A stretch of 64,000 nt of DNA from an uncultured Rothia sp. GTDB taxonomy: Bacteria; Actinomycetota; Actinomycetes; Actinomycetales; Micrococcaceae. A model generated the notes under the pieces. It had not been told where the DNA came from, ran no database searches, and saw only the letters and a program-made list of their open reading frames with translations. Of the stretch, positions 8,681 to 15,484 are shown in pieces; the first letter of the stretch is position 1; each line of letters starts with the position of its first letter. The DNA lies in contig NZ_CAKAPD010000001.1 of assembly GCF_916715725.1 (NCBI RefSeq), positions 310,001-374,000 on the forward strand, written 5' to 3'. A program made the translations under genes and the position numbers.

Positions 8681-8779
8681 GAGGGGATGACGAGCTGGAG
8701 GGCGAAAATTCCGAGCGCGCGAGGAAACAAATCCGCATGCGGAAGGGATTCCCGTCACCCCGCAACACAAAAGGCCCCG
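8681..8779. repeat. 99-bp direct repeat, copy A (tRNA-derived palindromic element)
   Basis: These 99 bases match 10507-10605 with nine mismatches and no gaps (about 91% identity). Six of the mismatches cluster at 8701-8707, where this copy has lost the inner arm of the palindrome preserved in copy B. The outer arms GGGATGACG and CGTCACCC resemble the 3' end of the tRNA-Gly gene at 10.63 kb. It is one border of the accessory island. Confidence 0.85.
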
Positions 8780-8914
8780 GCACCCGCAGCCGACATTGAG
8801 GCCATGGCGGATGTGGTCATCCGTGGCGAGTACGGAAACGGGGCGGAACGCCGCGACCGCCTCGGTCACCTCTACGAGGCAGTCCAGGTCATCGTCAACC
8901 GCAAACTCATCTAA
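8780..8914 (+). pseudogene. Remnant of phage endolysin: C-terminal CW_7 wall-binding repeat
   Basis: The last ~41 codons of an open frame read ADIEAMADVVIRGEYGNGAE then RRDRLGHLYEAVQVIVNRKL. This matches the CW_7 (Cpl-7) repeat, whose pattern is A-x-x-V-I-x-G-x-[WY]-G-N-G-x-x-R-x-x-R-L ... Y-x-x-V-Q-x-x-V-N. CW_7 repeats bind peptidoglycan at the C-terminus of phage lysins. No catalytic domain precedes it: directly upstream is repeat copy A, so the gene has been truncated at or near the repeat junction. The frame stays open through the repeat back to 8603, but without a ribosome site or sensible codon use. The terminator at 8941 follows. I infer a decayed prophage or lysin gene. Confidence 0.7.
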
Positions 8915-8940
8915 CCCACATCTGCCTGACCGGCACTAGC

Positions 8941-8985
8941 GCCCTCACCTGTCACACCGGCGGGTGGGGGCACTTTCGTGCTCTA
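8941..8985 (+). terminator. Lysin-type terminator, repeat copy 1
   Basis: GCCCTCACC pairs with GGTGGGGGC (one G-T pair), followed by ACTTTCG. The 45-base unit recurs at 10201-10245 with about 78% identity. It lies just after the CW_7 remnant and overlaps the last codon of the convergent DUF4865 gene by a few bases. Confidence 0.7.
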
Positions 8986-9552
8986 CCGGGCAGAATTGTC
9001 CCCGAGGGAGATGTGGAGGAGTTCATAGGAGTCAACGTCGGCAACGGTGTAGTCCACCGGGGTGGTGGCGACGGTGACCAGGATGAGGCTCCATGAGGTG
9101 ACGTCGACGGCACTGACCTTCCACACGACGTCACTGCCCGCGGTCGCGTGGAAATCGTCGGTCAGATTGGGGAGCACTTCTGAGGGGGCACTCCCGTCCG
9201 GCAGTGTGAGGGTCTTGATCGTCAGGCTCTTCGCTTGGGCAGCGGAGGCCAGGCCGGGTGTGGAGCGGTGGACCGTCCAGTCCTGGATGGGATGACGGCC
9301 GAAGTCCCGCACAATCGAGGCGTACCCCATCTCACCCCAACAGAAGGCACGCATGCCATCCACGTCATGCCACAGGTAGAAGGGCGCGTACGCATTGCGT
9401 GCCACACCACAAGCCTTCTCCTGGATGCCGTAGACCTTGAAACCAAGCCCGTCGAAGCCATCCATGAGGTGGCCCGTGCGTGCGACGCGCTCACGGATGA
9501 TTGACATGTCGTAGTCGCTGGGAAGTGTGATCCGGTACTGCATGGCATACAT
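8983..9552 (-). CDS. DUF4865 family protein
   Basis: The protein is 189 residues when started at the ATG at 9552, which follows AAGGGA. The open frame extends further upstream, but that part lies out of frame over tetR and is spurious. The N-terminus MYAMQYRITLPSDYDM, followed by RERVARTGHLMDGF and GLGFKVYGIQE, is the pattern I associate with DUF4865 (usually annotated as unknown function and often beside a regulator). The fold is probably a ferredoxin-like alpha/beta barrel of the ABM kind. It is soluble with no signal peptide. It begins 16 bases after the tetR stop, so the two form an operon and the regulator may control it. It is island cargo, flanked by repeats, and of unknown substrate. 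Confidence 0.65.
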   Translation of the reverse strand: MYAMQYRITLPSDYDMSIIRERVARTGHLMDGFDGLGFKVYGIQEKACGVARNAYAPFYLWHDVDGMRAFCWGEMGYASIVRDFGRHPIQDWTVHRSTPGLASAAQAKSLTIKTLTLPDGSAPSEVLPNLTDDFHATAGSDVVWKVSAVDVTSWSLILVTVATTPVDYTVADVDSYELLHISLGDNSAR

Positions 9553-9568
9553 GTCCGAAAATTCCCTT

Positions 9569-10156
9569 CTACTCGTTACAAACTGTTGACTGCTCGAGGG
9601 CGGCCAGTGACTGGAGGGCGCCGCGCACTGCGGCGTCAAATGCTGCTGGATCCTGCCCGGCTCGAGCCAGGACGTAGCCGCCCTGGATGGTGGCCACCAC
9701 CATGGAGGCCACCTCACGCGCATCAACGTCAGCGCGCAGCTGCCCGCATTCGATCCCTTCGGCAATGACGCCCGCGAGGGTCTCCACCAGCCACGCCAGG
9801 GTCTGGGTGACCGGGGCGAGCAACTCGGGGGAGGTAAGCACGTTTGTGTCATAGGTCATGCGCCCGATCCTGCACCCCTTCAACGAGTCGCGCTGGCGCG
9901 TCAGATACGCCTTGACCCTGTCCACGGGCGAGCCCTCCCCATGCAGGAGTATCTCGGCGCTCGCCCTCATGCCAGCGGCTGTCTCCTCCAGTGCTGTGAC
10001 CGCGAGGTCCTGCTTGCCGGAGAAGTGGTGGTACATGCTGCCCTGGCCCGCCTCAGCCTTCTGCAGGATGTCCTTCGGACTGGTGGCCGCGTACCCGCGC
10101 TCCCACAACAGCTCCTGCGTGGCGGCGATCAATCTGTCTTTCGTTCCCACACCCAC
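9569..10156 (-). CDS. TetR/AcrR family transcriptional regulator
   Basis: This is a 195-residue repressor. The helix-turn-helix lies at residues ~8-55 (TKDRLIAATQELLWERGYAA, then KAEAGQGSMYHHFSGKQDL), typical of TetR. The C-terminal part (60-195) is the all-helical ligand and dimer domain. The GTG start at 10156 sits inside the palindrome 10155-10175; a second GTG two codons in is also possible. There is no Shine-Dalgarno, so the message may be leaderless. The operator position suggests autorepression that also silences the DUF4865 gene. The inducer is unknown. It lies within the island between the 99-bp repeats. Confidence 0.85.
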   Translation of the reverse strand: MGVGTKDRLIAATQELLWERGYAATSPKDILQKAEAGQGSMYHHFSGKQDLAVTALEETAAGMRASAEILLHGEGSPVDRVKAYLTRQRDSLKGCRIGRMTYDTNVLTSPELLAPVTQTLAWLVETLAGVIAEGIECGQLRADVDAREVASMVVATIQGGYVLARAGQDPAAFDAAVRGALQSLAALEQSTVCNE

Positions 10157-10175
10157 TACTGTACATACCAGTAGT
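10155..10175. promoter_or_regulatory. Palindromic TetR operator
   Basis: ACTACTG, a 7-base spacer and CAGTAGT form a perfect inverted repeat that overlaps the tetR start codon. Seven-base arms with a 7-base centre fit a TetR dimer. Binding here would block transcription start or elongation of tetR and the DUF4865 gene. Confidence 0.6.
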
Positions 10176-10200
10176 TACAGTTATCAACTTTTCAGTCTGT

Positions 10201-10245
10201 GCCCTCACTTTCCATACCGGAGGGTGGGGGCGTTTTTGTCGTCTA
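10201..10245 (+). terminator. Lysin-type terminator, repeat copy 2
   Basis: The first nine bases pair with GGTGGGGGC nearby, followed by GTTTTTGTCG. It matches 8941-8985 with ten mismatches in 45. No plus-strand gene now ends here, so it is probably a relic of lost sequence; it could also insulate the tetR promoter. Confidence 0.6.
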
Positions 10246-10320
10246 AGGGGTTATCAACGCTTGCTGGTCGCGGCCGGAGTCATCTTCAAGTCGGGGCACG
10301 AAATCGAAGTCGCCCTGTAA
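10246..10320 (+). pseudogene. Possible C-terminal gene fragment
   Basis: One frame ending in TAA at 10320 reads YQRLLVAAGVIFKSGHEIEV and then AL before the stop. This has the amino-acid balance and codon choice of real coding sequence, unlike the neighbouring frames. There is no start. It may be the tail of a lost phage or element gene. I cannot name the family and confidence is low. Confidence 0.25.
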
Positions 10321-10506
10321 CTCGCGAGTTCTTGGTTCTTACCAGGCCCGTCATCGGTGTTCCAATGGCGGACATTTTTGCTGCGAGAACCCAACCCGCC
10401 AAACACTGGTCAAACGCTCACACCCCCAAAGGAGCAACGCACCTAACACCAGTCAAACACCCGCAAACAGAAAGACCCCGGACTTATCACATCCGAGGTC
10501 TAATTG

Positions 10507-10605
10507 GAGGGGATGACGAGCTGGAGCATGCGGATTCCGAGCGCGCGAGGAAACAAATCCGCATGCGGAAGGGATTCCCGTCATCCCGCAACGAAAAAGG
10601 CCCCG
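10507..10605. repeat. 99-bp direct repeat, copy B (intact palindrome)
   Basis: This is the partner of 8681-8779. It contains nested inverted arms: GGGATGACG (10510-10518) pairs with CGTCATCCC (10579-10587), and GCATGCGGATT (10526-10536) pairs with AATCCGCATGC (10556-10566). The left end TGGAGGGGATGACG (from 10505) is identical to the 3' end of the tRNA-Gly gene read on the plus strand (10630-10643). The right arm GATTCCCGTCATCCC (10573-10587) is identical to the same tRNA segment read on the other strand. The element therefore looks like two facing tRNA 3' ends with a spacer. Confidence 0.85.
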
Positions 10606-10624
10606 ACGCTTGCGTCGGAGCCTT
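10596..10624 (-). terminator. Terminator after tRNA-Gly
   Basis: AAAGGC-CCGACGC pairs with GCGTCGG-GCCTTT around a 2-base loop. On the minus strand it is followed by a T run. It sits 6 bases past the tRNA-Gly CCA end and overlaps the edge of repeat copy B. Confidence 0.8.
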
Positions 10625-10629
10625 TGAAG

Positions 10630-10703
10630 TGGAGGGGATGACGGGAATCGAACCCGCGTAATCAGTTTGGAAGACTGAGGCTTTACCATTAAGCTACATC
10701 CCC
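10630..10703 (-). tRNA. tRNA-Gly (anticodon TCC)
   Basis: The gene is on the minus strand. The acceptor stem GGGGATG pairs with CATCCCC, discriminator T is followed by an encoded CCA. The anticodon stem TCAGT/ACTGA encloses loop CTTCCAA, giving anticodon TCC. The T arm contains GGTTCGATTCC. Its 3' end is duplicated in the nearby 99-bp repeats, as expected if this gene served as an integration target. Confidence 0.95.
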
Positions 10704-10764
10704 GGAATGGAACTTGACTATAGTATCGAGGTTCCATCTGGGCTGTCAAATATTTGAGTAGTTT

Positions 10765-11649
10765 TTAGACCTGGCAGCCGGGGCACCAGTAGAGTTTGCG
10801 GCCGGCGATTTCTTCCATGCGGATGGTGGTTCCGCAGCGGCGGCAAGGCTCGCCATGGTGCATGTACACGTAGTTCGCGTGGTCGGGCCATGCCTCAGTT
10901 TCGGGTACGCCGGGGCGGTCTTCCGGCTCGGTGGTGATGATGCGCCCCACACGCACGCCAATAACCAGCAGATGCTTGTTATCTTCCCAGAGCCGCTTGA
11001 GCTCCTCATCGCTCAGGCTCTTGCCGGGGCGCAGCGGGTCAATTTCCTGACGATACAGCGACTCGGCGCGGAAAATATTGCCCACACCGGAGATTGCCGC
11101 CTGATCCATGAGTATCACACCAATCGGACGGGAACTCTTACGCGCCGCGCGGTAGAACTGCTCGGGGTCGGCATCCGGGTTGAGCGGGTCGGGGCCGAGC
11201 TTGGAGCGGACGGTGCGCACCTCCTCCGGCGTGAGGGTGCGGCAAATAGTCGGACCCACCAGGTCAGCCCAGCCGTGCTCCGAAACAATACGGCAACGCA
11301 CGGTGCTCTTCGGCTCGGGAGGACCGGCATACTCGGGCTCCTCCCCCGCAGCGTATTCTTTCTCACCAATCTTGCGGGGCGCGCCAATGCTCGAGGCACC
11401 CGTAAACGTCTCATCGCCGCCGAAACTCCAGTTGCCGTAAATGCCCAAGTGCACGTTCAAGGTCAGGTCGTTCTCGAAGGTCACGAACAGGTGCTTGCCG
11501 TGCGCATACGCGCCGGTGATGGTGTGGCCATCCAGCAGGGCGGCACCCTCAGCGTAGCGGCCCTGCGGGGAGGAAACCTGCACGCGCTCGCCGGTAAAGA
11601 CGTCGCTGATTTGGCGGGCGATACGGTGAATAGAGTGGCCTTCGGGCAC
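10765..11649 (-). CDS. Fpg/Nei family DNA glycosylase (Nei2-like)
   Basis: This base-excision repair enzyme removes oxidised pyrimidines and cuts the abasic site. It is 294 residues. The N-terminus MPEGHSIHR has the catalytic Pro2-Glu3 of the family, with Gly-His in place of the Leu-Pro of MutM, as in actinobacterial Nei proteins. A conserved lysine follows in HGKHLFV. The helix-two-turn-helix includes QAAISGVGNIFRAE, and a C-terminal zinc finger (CRRCGTT ... WCPGC, about 268-291) is complete. An acidic insertion near residues 105-125 is unusual. The window has a second family member, mutM at 54.5 kb, with different specificity expected. It runs as its own unit between tRNA-Gly and rpiB. Confidence 0.9.
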   Translation of the reverse strand: MPEGHSIHRIARQISDVFTGERVQVSSPQGRYAEGAALLDGHTITGAYAHGKHLFVTFENDLTLNVHLGIYGNWSFGGDETFTGASSIGAPRKIGEKEYAAGEEPEYAGPPEPKSTVRCRIVSEHGWADLVGPTICRTLTPEEVRTVRSKLGPDPLNPDADPEQFYRAARKSSRPIGVILMDQAAISGVGNIFRAESLYRQEIDPLRPGKSLSDEELKRLWEDNKHLLVIGVRVGRIITTEPEDRPGVPETEAWPDHANYVYMHHGEPCRRCGTTIRMEEIAGRKLYWCPGCQV

Positions 11650-11725
11650 GGGTCCCCCTCAAAAACTCGGCGGCTAGAAATAGCGCGGGTATAAGCAGTA
11701 CGGATTATCTGGAGTACAGAGACGA

Positions 11726-11757
11726 CTGAGGCGCATAGCCTGCACTATGCGCCTCAG
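11726..11757. terminator. Hairpin after rpiB
   Basis: A 13-base perfect stem (CTGAGGCGCATAG and complement) around a 6-base loop starts 10 bases after the rpiB stop. The T-rich side (ATTTTAG) is on the plus strand, so as an rpiB terminator its tail is poor, but the stem is strong. Confidence 0.7.
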
Positions 11758-11767
11758 ATTTTAGAGC

Positions 11768-12259
11768 TTAGGCAGCGTCAATCTGCTTGCCGGCAATGTC
11801 GCCGGTCTGCTCGTACTCGGCCAGCTGGCCGATACGGCGTGCGTGACGCTCTTCGTTGGTCCAGGGGGTAGCCAGGAAGACCTTGATGATTTCCAGCGCT
11901 TCTTCCTTGCTGTGCTGGCGGCCGCCCACAGCAACGACCTGTGCGTTGTTGTGCTCGCGAGCCAGTGCCGCGGTGTCGTGGTTCCACGCCAGAGCCGCGC
12001 GGATACCCTCAACCTTGTTCGCAGCCATCTGCTCGCCGTTACCGCTACCGCCCAGCACAATACCCAGGGAATCCAGGCCAGCCTCACGGTCACGCTTCAC
12101 GCCAAGGGCTGCGTTAATGCAGAACGAGGGGTAGTCGTCCAGCGGGTCGTAGTCGGCGGGGCCGTGGTCAATCATCTTGTAGCCCGCAGCGGTGAGGGAC
12201 TCGATCAGGTAGTGGCTCAGTTCGAGGCCAGCGTGGTCGGTTGCGATGTGTACGCGCAT
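11768..12259 (-). CDS. rpiB: Ribose-5-phosphate isomerase B
   Basis: It interconverts ribose-5-phosphate and ribulose-5-phosphate in the pentose phosphate pathway. At 163 residues it matches the LacA/RpiB family. N-terminal VHIATDHAGLEL carries the Asp and His of the substrate pocket. The loop GGSGNGEQMAANKV has Glu where E. coli RpiB uses a catalytic Cys, the type known from Mycobacterium tuberculosis. REHNNAQVVAVGGR completes the phosphate site. The ATG follows AGGAGAG on the minus strand. It lies downstream of an apparent promoter region shared head-to-head with pepN. Confidence 0.95.
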   Translation of the reverse strand: MRVHIATDHAGLELSHYLIESLTAAGYKMIDHGPADYDPLDDYPSFCINAALGVKRDREAGLDSLGIVLGGSGNGEQMAANKVEGIRAALAWNHDTAALAREHNNAQVVAVGGRQHSKEEALEIIKVFLATPWTNEERHARRIGQLAEYEQTGDIAGKQIDAA

Positions 12260-12637
12260 GGTACTCTCCTGGTGATTTTGTCTTGGTGTGACGTGCGTTT
12301 GTGCGTTCGTGGGAGGCGCCGGTTCTCAGTTCTGAGCGCCGTTGCTAGAGTGCGCCGCGCATCCATCAGGTGGGATACGCTCCCCGTTTGGGTTTTTTCT
12401 GTCTTAACTGTATCGAATTCGCGCGGGTTCGGGTAATGCGGAGCCTTCTAGACCCCCACCTATACGGTAGACTGTGGGATATGGCACTTTTTGGTGTCCC
12501 GATTCGCCGCGCCCAAACTTGAACGCCTCCAGCGCTACGTATGCAACGTCGCAGGAGCCGCGCACCTCGGGAACCAGCGCACCATGACAGGGCGTGTCAA
12601 CACGGCACGCTATTCACATCTAAGGAGAGGGAGCTGT
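12260..12637. promoter_or_regulatory. Divergent rpiB/pepN control region
   Basis: The 378 bases between the starts of rpiB and pepN should hold both promoters. A good -10 for pepN is TAGACT at 12468-12473. After it a 13-codon frame starts at ATG 12481 (MALFGVPIRRAQT) and could be a leader peptide, but it has no ribosome site. The pepN ribosome site AAGGAGAG lies at 12622-12629. Confidence 0.4.
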
Positions 12638-15187
12638 ATGCCCGGCCTGAACCTAACCCGCAATGAGGCAACCGAACGCGCATCCATCATTAAGCGCGTG
12701 CACTCGTACCGTATTGAACTCGACCTTCCGAAGGACAAAGACGTCTTCTCCTCGAAGGTTGAGATTCGCTTCGACGCTCAGGAAGGTGCCTCCACCTTCA
12801 TTGACGCCATCACCTCCTCGGTCAAGTCCATTAACCTCAACGGCGAAGAACTGAGCACCGACCTGGCGGACGGCGAGCGCATCCAGCTGCCGAACCTTGC
12901 CGCTGAGAACACCCTGATCATTGATGCAGAGATGTTCTACACCAACACCGGTGAGGGCCTGCACCGTTTCGTGGACCCCGCCGACGGCGAAGTGTACCTG
13001 TACTCCCAGTTTGAGGTGCCGGACTCCCGCCGCGTGTTCCCCGTCTTTGAGCAGCCCGACCTGAAGGCTGAATTCGAGTTTATTGTGCGCGTGCCCTCGC
13101 ACTGGGTGGTTGTGTCGAACCAGCCCGAGGTGAAGGTTGAGGATAAGGAGTGCGGTTGCGGCCGTGCGAAGACCTGGTTCTTCAAGCCGACCCCGCGCAT
13201 GTCTTCGTACATTACCGCGATTGTGGCTGGCCCCTACGAGAAGGTGACCAGCGAGCTGACCAACTCTGAGGGTCGCGTGATTCCGCTGGGCGTGTACGCT
13301 CGTAAGTCCCTCATGCCGTTCGTGGATGCTGAGGACATGTTTGAGCTGACCCGTCAGGGCTTCGAGTTCTACGAGGAGCAGTTCAAGACCCCGTACCCGT
13401 TCGAGAAGTACGATCAGCTGTTCGTGCCCGAGTTCAACGCCGGTGCGATGGAGAACGCTGGCTGCGTGACCTACCTGGAAACTTACGTCTTCCGCTCCAA
13501 GGTTGCGGAGGCTCTGCGTGAGCGCCGCGCTATCACCGTTCTGCACGAGCTGGCTCACATGTGGTTCGGCGACCTGGTGACCATGAAGTGGTGGAACGAC
13601 CTGTGGCTGAACGAGTCTTTCGCTGAGTTCATGTCGACCCTGGCTGCTGCGGAGAACACCCGCTACGCGAAGGAGGCGTGGGCTACCTTCGCCGCATCGG
13701 AGAAGACCTGGGCGTACCGTCAGGATCAGCTGTCTTCGACTCACCCGATTGTGGCTGAGATTCGTGACCTTGCCGATGTTCAGGTGAACTTCGACGGCAT
13801 TACGTACGCGAAGGGCGCTTCGGTGCTGCGTCAGATGGTGGCGTGGGTTGGCCAGGAAAACTTCATGGCTGCCCTGAAGGTGTACTTCGATAAGCACAGC
13901 TGGGGCAACACCGTTCTGGACGACCTGCTGGTTGAGCTGGAGCGCACCTCCGGCCGTGACGTGCGTGCGTGGAGCGCTAAGTGGCTTGAGACTGCTGGCG
14001 TGAACACCCTTGCCGTTGAGGTTGAGAACGACGAGGCTGGCAACATTTCGTCGCTGGGTATTCGCCAGTCCTACGCTGAGGGCTTCGAGACTCTGCGCCC
14101 GCACCGTGCGGTGATTGGTTTCTACAACCTGGTGGATGGCAAGCTGACCCGTACCGACCGCATCGAGCTGGACATTGACGGTGAGCTGACCGTGGTTGAG
14201 GAGGCTCTCGGTAAGAAGCGTCCCGACCTGCTGCTGCTGAACGATGAGGACCTGGCGTACGCAAAGATTCGCCTGGATGAGCGTTCCATTGAGACCGCTA
14301 TCAAGCACCTGGGCGACATTGATTCGTCCGTGGCTCGCGGTGTGGTTTGGGGTTCGCTCTGGGATACCGTGCGTGACGCTCAGATGCCGGCGCGTAAGTA
14401 CGTTGACCTGGTGCTGAACAACATCGGTAAGGAGACCAACTCCACCGCTCTGCGCACCCAGATCAACAACCTGTCCGCTACCCTGCACTCCTTCGTGGCT
14501 CCTGAGGCTCGCGAGGAGACCCGCCACCGTGCCGCTGACCGTCTCTGGGAGCTGGCATGCGTTGCAGAGCCCGATTCGGATGCTCAGCTGCAGCTGCTGC
14601 AGGCGTTCATCAACCAGACCCGCACCGAGGACCAGTACAACAATGTGCAGCGCCTCTTCGAGGGTGAGCTGACCCTTGAGGGCCTGGACATTGACGCCGA
14701 CCTGCGTTGGAACCTGGTGTGCCGCCTGGCTACCGGTGGTCGTTTCTCCGCCGAGCAGATCGCTGCGGAGCTGGAGAACGACAACACCGCGAACGGTCAG
14801 CAGTATGCCGCTCAGGCATACGCATCGATTCCGACCGCGGAGGCTAAGGCTGAGTACTGGAACAAGATCATGGTGACCGGCGAGCTGTCGAACATGATTC
14901 AGCGTTACGCTATTTCCGGTTTCAAGTCCGGCAAGCCCGAGCTGATTGCCCAGTACAACGAGCCGTACTTCGAGCAGATTGAGGGCATCTGGCGTTCGCG
15001 TTCGCACGAGATTTCCATGCAGATTATTGGTGGCATGTACCCGAGCGAGCCGACCGCTGAGCTGCTCGAGCGTACCGAGAAGTACCTGGCGTCCCTGCCT
15101 GAGGATGCTGCGGCTCTGTACCGTCAGATTGCGGAGGCACGCGACGGCGTGGCTCGTGCGCTGAAGGTTCAGGCTGCTGACATCTAA
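12638..15187 (+). CDS. pepN: Aminopeptidase N (M1 family zinc metallopeptidase)
   Basis: It removes N-terminal residues from peptides in the cytoplasm. The protein is 849 residues from the ATG at 12638, chosen because AAGGAGAG precedes it; an open frame reaches back to 12491 without a ribosome site. The M1 signatures are all there: exopeptidase motif GAMEN near residue 270, zinc motif HELAH near 303-307, and the third ligand in WLNESFAEF about 19 residues later. The C-terminal ERAP1-like helical domain (about 520-849) completes the PepN architecture of actinobacteria. Codon choice is strongly biased (frequent GCT, GAG, CTG), suggesting high expression. It is monocistronic, with hairpins downstream. 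Confidence 0.96.
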   Translation: MPGLNLTRNEATERASIIKRVHSYRIELDLPKDKDVFSSKVEIRFDAQEGASTFIDAITSSVKSINLNGEELSTDLADGERIQLPNLAAENTLIIDAEMFYTNTGEGLHRFVDPADGEVYLYSQFEVPDSRRVFPVFEQPDLKAEFEFIVRVPSHWVVVSNQPEVKVEDKECGCGRAKTWFFKPTPRMSSYITAIVAGPYEKVTSELTNSEGRVIPLGVYARKSLMPFVDAEDMFELTRQGFEFYEEQFKTPYPFEKYDQLFVPEFNAGAMENAGCVTYLETYVFRSKVAEALRERRAITVLHELAHMWFGDLVTMKWWNDLWLNESFAEFMSTLAAAENTRYAKEAWATFAASEKTWAYRQDQLSSTHPIVAEIRDLADVQVNFDGITYAKGASVLRQMVAWVGQENFMAALKVYFDKHSWGNTVLDDLLVELERTSGRDVRAWSAKWLETAGVNTLAVEVENDEAGNISSLGIRQSYAEGFETLRPHRAVIGFYNLVDGKLTRTDRIELDIDGELTVVEEALGKKRPDLLLLNDEDLAYAKIRLDERSIETAIKHLGDIDSSVARGVVWGSLWDTVRDAQMPARKYVDLVLNNIGKETNSTALRTQINNLSATLHSFVAPEAREETRHRAADRLWELACVAEPDSDAQLQLLQAFINQTRTEDQYNNVQRLFEGELTLEGLDIDADLRWNLVCRLATGGRFSAEQIAAELENDNTANGQQYAAQAYASIPTAEAKAEYWNKIMVTGELSNMIQRYAISGFKSGKPELIAQYNEPYFEQIEGIWRSRSHEISMQIIGGMYPSEPTAELLERTEKYLASLPEDAAALYRQIAEARDGVARALKVQAADI

Positions 15188-15195
15188 TAATGCTT

Positions 15196-15277
15196 GTGAG
15201 CTGAGGCGGGTTCGTTACCCGCTCTCATGAGTTTCTATTCGTCCCCTTCTACCCCGTTTGCGGGGTGGGAGGGGACG
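15196..15277 (+). terminator. Tandem hairpins after pepN
   Basis: A first hairpin (GCGGGT/ACCCGC with flanking TGAG/CTCA, 15196-15229) is followed by a stronger one. In the second, CGTCCCCTTCTACCCCG pairs imperfectly with CGGGGTGGGAGGGGACG (15240-15277) and then GTTTCTG. The second is the likely rho-independent terminator of pepN. Confidence 0.8.
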
Positions 15278-15373
15278 TTTCTGTATGGGGGTATGCCGGT
15301 TCTATTTTGGGTTGCGCCCCAAGTCGCGTACCGGTTTACGTGCCGGTTTGCGCAGCAGTTTCACACCGAGTTA

Positions 15374-15484
15374 CACCCCAAGTTCAAAATATTGTCACTG
15401 CGGTGCATATTTTTTTGTTGTTTTCATTTGAATATCCCTCAAAAGCTCTCTACTTGGGGTTGCGCCTATCGTATACTGTTGTGC
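15374..15484 (+). promoter_or_regulatory. Promoter of the SGNH gene, leaderless start
   Basis: The extended -10 TATACT at 15472-15477 lies only 8 bases before the ATG at 15485, so the transcript should start at or beside the start codon. No Shine-Dalgarno precedes the ATG. ACCCCAAGT (15376-15384) and ACTTGGGGT (15452-15460) form a spaced perfect inverted repeat, the second copy overlapping the -35 region. GGGTTGCGCC also occurs twice (near 15308 and 15457). Confidence 0.5.

Noticed and set aside
10453..10749. 98-codon minus-strand frame over repeat copy B and tRNA-Gly
   Set aside because: It runs through a tRNA gene, a terminator and the palindromic repeat, so it cannot be a protein gene.
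12653..15007. Very long open frame antisense to pepN
   Set aside because: It is a by-product of GC-rich codon use. It has no family pattern, and pepN on the other strand has a ribosome site and all M1 motifs.
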